From Marinobacter sp. F3R11 (GTDB taxonomy: Bacteria; Pseudomonadota; Gammaproteobacteria; Pseudomonadales; Oleiphilaceae), in contig NZ_QOCH01000003.1 of NCBI RefSeq assembly GCF_003318275.1, positions 284,532-348,531 of the forward strand: a DNA stretch of 64,000 nucleotides, read 5' to 3'. Both the position numbers and the translations under genes were made by a program. The notes beneath the pieces are model-generated. The model searched no databases, was not told where the DNA came from, and was given only the letters and a program-made list of their open reading frames with translations. Shown here in pieces: positions 61,899-64,000 of this stretch (its first letter is position 1; every line of letters begins with the position of its first letter).

Positions 61899-62588
61899 TT
61901 GCGACCTCAACTCGTTCAGACAACGGCATGTTCTCAAATGACGCCACAGGCAGTCCTGGAGATCATTGATCACGCGCGGCGCAAAGAGGCCCGCTCAGGA
62001 ACTTTTTTGCGGCAGCTGCATGATAAGGCAGCTGCACTGCCTTCTGCTGTCACTATTGAGGGCTACAAGCCGGCCAACTGCCTGTTCCAGTTTGCCATCG
62101 AATACATTGAAATGGCTCCCAGGCTGATTGAATGCGTGGATGCATGCGCCCGCGCGGCAGGAACTGCCCATTTGTTTGATCCGTTTGTTAAAGCGGCCAT
62201 TGGGTACTTCACCGAACCTTCGGCATTGCTGGTGCGCTATGCGGGGCTGGATGGTCTACTGATCCAGGCTTACCTCTGTCACCGGCTTATGGAAGACATG
62301 CACGAAAACAATCGTTCCATCAGAACCGGAGGGCTTGTCGATATAGAAGCAACTCGTGCTAACCTTCTGGTCCATGAGCTTATTGGCGAACCTTTCGCTA
62401 ACGAACTGGATGACTCAATCACCGTAACCGTACTGCAGATTGCCGGTACACCCGACTATTACGAGCTGAACCTGGATCCCTTCGTAAAACAGGTAAATAA
62501 CGACGCCTGGAACTGGATGCGTCATTACTGGGAAAACCTCCTGATCCGGAACCATATCCGGCTTTCCCTGGGCTCTCGCCGGGCCTGA
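61899..62588 (+). CDS. Hypothetical helical protein, 229 aa
   Basis: Not recognised. It is predicted mostly helical and soluble (EYIEMAPRLIECVDACARAAG, DGLLIQAYLCHRLMEDMHE, WNWMRHYWENLLIRNHIRL). It has no signal peptide. Start choice: TTG 61899 follows a strong AGGAGG (61889-61894) at 4 bases, whereas ATG 61938 has no SD. The DUF1653 gene begins 50 bp after its stop. Confidence 0.65.
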   Translation: MRPQLVQTTACSQMTPQAVLEIIDHARRKEARSGTFLRQLHDKAAALPSAVTIEGYKPANCLFQFAIEYIEMAPRLIECVDACARAAGTAHLFDPFVKAAIGYFTEPSALLVRYAGLDGLLIQAYLCHRLMEDMHENNRSIRTGGLVDIEATRANLLVHELIGEPFANELDDSITVTVLQIAGTPDYYELNLDPFVKQVNNDAWNWMRHYWENLLIRNHIRLSLGSRRA

Positions 62589-62638
62589 CGCAGTTGCAGA
62601 ATACGCAAGGTGCCATCAAAGAACCGCAGAGAACCCCT

Positions 62639-62869
62639 ATGACCGAACACAAAACCGATATACGCCCCGGCCGCTACCGGCACTACAAAGGCAAGGATTA
62701 CGAAGTAATCGATATTGCCCGTCACAGCGAAACCGAAGAAAAGCTCGTGGTCTATCGTTGCCTGTACGGTGATAACAGTCTGTGGGTTCGCCCCCTGAGC
62801 ATGTTCCGTGAAACCGTAAACGTTGCCGGGGAACAGGTGCCCCGGTTTGCCAGGATTGATAAAACCTGA
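62639..62869 (+). CDS. DUF1653 protein
   Basis: 76 aa. The DUF1653 core is GRYRHYKGKDYEVIDIARHSETEE ending WVRPLSMF, seen here in PGRYRHYKGKDYEVI and SLWVRPLSMFRE. It is a small SH3-like beta-barrel of unknown function, widespread in bacteria, sometimes near nucleotide or RNA genes. ATG 62639 is preceded by AGAGAA. Confidence 0.88.
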   Translation: MTEHKTDIRPGRYRHYKGKDYEVIDIARHSETEEKLVVYRCLYGDNSLWVRPLSMFRETVNVAGEQVPRFARIDKT

Positions 62870-62983
62870 GCATTGCACTGCCCTTTGACTAACCCGGCCA
62901 ATTACTGCAAATTACCGCGCGTTCAAGATCTCTGCCTTCACAAGAAGGCGGAATAACCCATCTCGTTTTACCCGGAGTTTTCC

Positions 62984-64000
62984 ATGAATGCCGTTGTTGC
63001 AGCGGTGCTGATCATGCTCGTACTGAGCCTGGCCCGCATCCACGTTGTTGTTGCTCTTATCGTAGGTGCCATCTCCGGCGGCCTGATTGCCGGAATGTCC
63101 CTGGAAGCCACCATTGCCGCCTTCAATAACGGCCTTGGAGGCGGTGCCACCGTGGCACTGTCGTATGCGACTCTCGGCGCCTTCGCTGTCGCTATCGGAA
63201 AGTCCGGGCTGGCTCACGCACTGGCGGACAAGACCCTCGCCATGGTCGGGCAACAGGAAAACAGTGCAGCGGCAACAGGCGTACGTTACATGATCATTGG
63301 TGTGCTGGTACTGATCGCCCTGTCGTCGCAGAACATTCTGCCCATTCACATCGCGTTTATCCCGCTGGTCGTTCCGCCCATGCTGTACGTGATGGCCAAA
63401 CTGAAAATGGACCGCCGGCTTGTAGCCTGCACACTCACCTTTGGGCTGATCACTCCTTACATGTTCCTGCCTATTGGTTTCGGAAGCATTTACCTGAACG
63501 AAATCCTGATGGCCAAAATCAGTGCCAATGGTGGTGAAACAGAGGGCCTGAGCGTAATGCAGGCCATGGCCCTGCCTGCTCTGGGAATGCTATGTGGGTT
63601 GCTGGTCGCTGTATTTTTCACTTACCGGGGAGAGCGAGAATATGACCTGGATGCCATTACCCGTACCGAACGCGTAAATGTGTCTTACAGCCCTCGCACA
63701 CTGGTTATGGCTCTTGCCGCCATTGTCGTCGCCTTCGTGGTGCAACTCTGGCTCGGTTCAATGATCCTCGGTGCTCTGGCAGGCTTCCTGCTGTTCAATC
63801 TTTCCGGCGTGGTGAAATGGAAAGAAGCTGATGACCTGTTCACAGAAGGCATGAAAATGCTGGCCATGATCGGCTTCATCATGATCGCTGCATCGGGTTT
63901 TGCGGAAGTCATGCGGGAAACCGGCGAAATCGCAACACTGGTTCAAAGCTCCGTCGACATGATCGGCAGCAACAAACCGCTGGCGGCGCTGCTGATGCTT
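62984..64000 (+). CDS. Na+/H+ antiporter-family membrane protein, 3' end missing
   Basis: 339 codons visible of a longer polytopic protein with repeated hydrophobic helices (VVAAVLIMLVLSLARIHVVV, GVLVLIALSSQNILPIHIAF). NILPIHIAFIPLVVPPM and the GVVKWKEADDLFTEGMKM segment are typical of NhaC-like/ArsB-NhaD-related 'Na+/H+ antiporter family' proteins. GGAG lies 7 bases before ATG 62984. The gene continues past the window edge, so its full length is unknown. Confidence 0.82.
   Translation, partial: MNAVVAAVLIMLVLSLARIHVVVALIVGAISGGLIAGMSLEATIAAFNNGLGGGATVALSYATLGAFAVAIGKSGLAHALADKTLAMVGQQENSAAATGVRYMIIGVLVLIALSSQNILPIHIAFIPLVVPPMLYVMAKLKMDRRLVACTLTFGLITPYMFLPIGFGSIYLNEILMAKISANGGETEGLSVMQAMALPALGMLCGLLVAVFFTYRGEREYDLDAITRTERVNVSYSPRTLVMALAAIVVAFVVQLWLGSMILGALAGFLLFNLSGVVKWKEADDLFTEGMKMLAMIGFIMIAASGFAEVMRETGEIATLVQSSVDMIGSNKPLAALLML

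Noticed and set aside
1..64000. CRISPR arrays, insertion sequences, prophage, toxin-antitoxin pairs or secondary-metabolite clusters
   Set aside because: No regular spacer-repeat arrays, transposase, integrase, phage structural or biosynthetic megasynthase genes were seen.

Overview
The window looks like chromosomal DNA of a marine, heterotrophic gammaproteobacterium, most like Marinobacter. This is inferred from gene content and protein style: an aa3/caa3 oxidase cluster, fatty acid cis/trans isomerase, monomeric NADP isocitrate dehydrogenase, 3-hydroxybutyrate use, ectoine synthase and an OprI/Lpp-type lipoprotein. No phage, insertion sequence, CRISPR array or rRNA was seen. One tRNA is present. 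Genes are cut at both ends: fdsA at base 1 and a Na+/H+ antiporter-type gene at base 64000.

Layout. 1-7.3 kb is a formate module: NAD-dependent formate dehydrogenase fdsGBA, a divergent ModE-HTH/binding-domain regulator and an oxalate/formate-antiporter-family carrier. 7.6-13.1 kb holds tRNA-Gly(CCC), nhaP2, two L,D-transpeptidases around an Lpp-like lipoprotein, a TMEM165-type Mn exporter behind a clear yybP-ykoY (Mn2+) riboswitch, and a MarR regulator. 13.2-25.8 kb holds an MFS carrier, a WYL regulator of the BrxR/CapW type, a secreted nuclease, queC-queE, an exonuclease, several small unknown genes, a serine hydrolase, ybaK and icd.

26.0-36.1 kb is one functional unit for 3-hydroxybutyrate (3HB). 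A surface lipoprotein 3HB-oligomer hydrolase, a sigma54 enhancer-binding regulator, a TRAP transporter, bdhA and acetoacetyl-CoA synthetase are all on the minus strand. Both transcription units have a sigma54-type promoter. Each also has two 18-bp TGTCC-N8-GGACA sites, the nearer one starting exactly 63 bp from the -24 element in both cases. This links the regulator to the whole pathway: external oligomers to 3HB to acetoacetate to acetoacetyl-CoA.

36.3-51.3 kb is mixed: the DUF2868 / DUF3482 GTPase pair, an orphan ectC followed by an MFS carrier, an ornithine/lysine decarboxylase, cti, an ATP-grasp protein, a gene under a Fur-like box, an eIF-2B-like protein, hrpB and another MFS carrier. 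51.4-60.2 kb is the cytochrome c oxidase locus (coxB, coxA, ctaG, coxC, SURF1, an assembly protein, ctaA, ctaB, SCO), with a small DUF2909 gene on the opposite strand inside it. 60.4-64 kb holds a MATE carrier, two small genes and the partial antiporter.

The most unusual non-coding signal is a three-copy palindromic element at about 41.35, 42.78 and 52.15 kb. A nearly invariant 43-nt core sits between long G-rich/C-rich inverted arms. The arms differ between copies, yet each remains self-complementary. I do not recognise it as a named repeat family.
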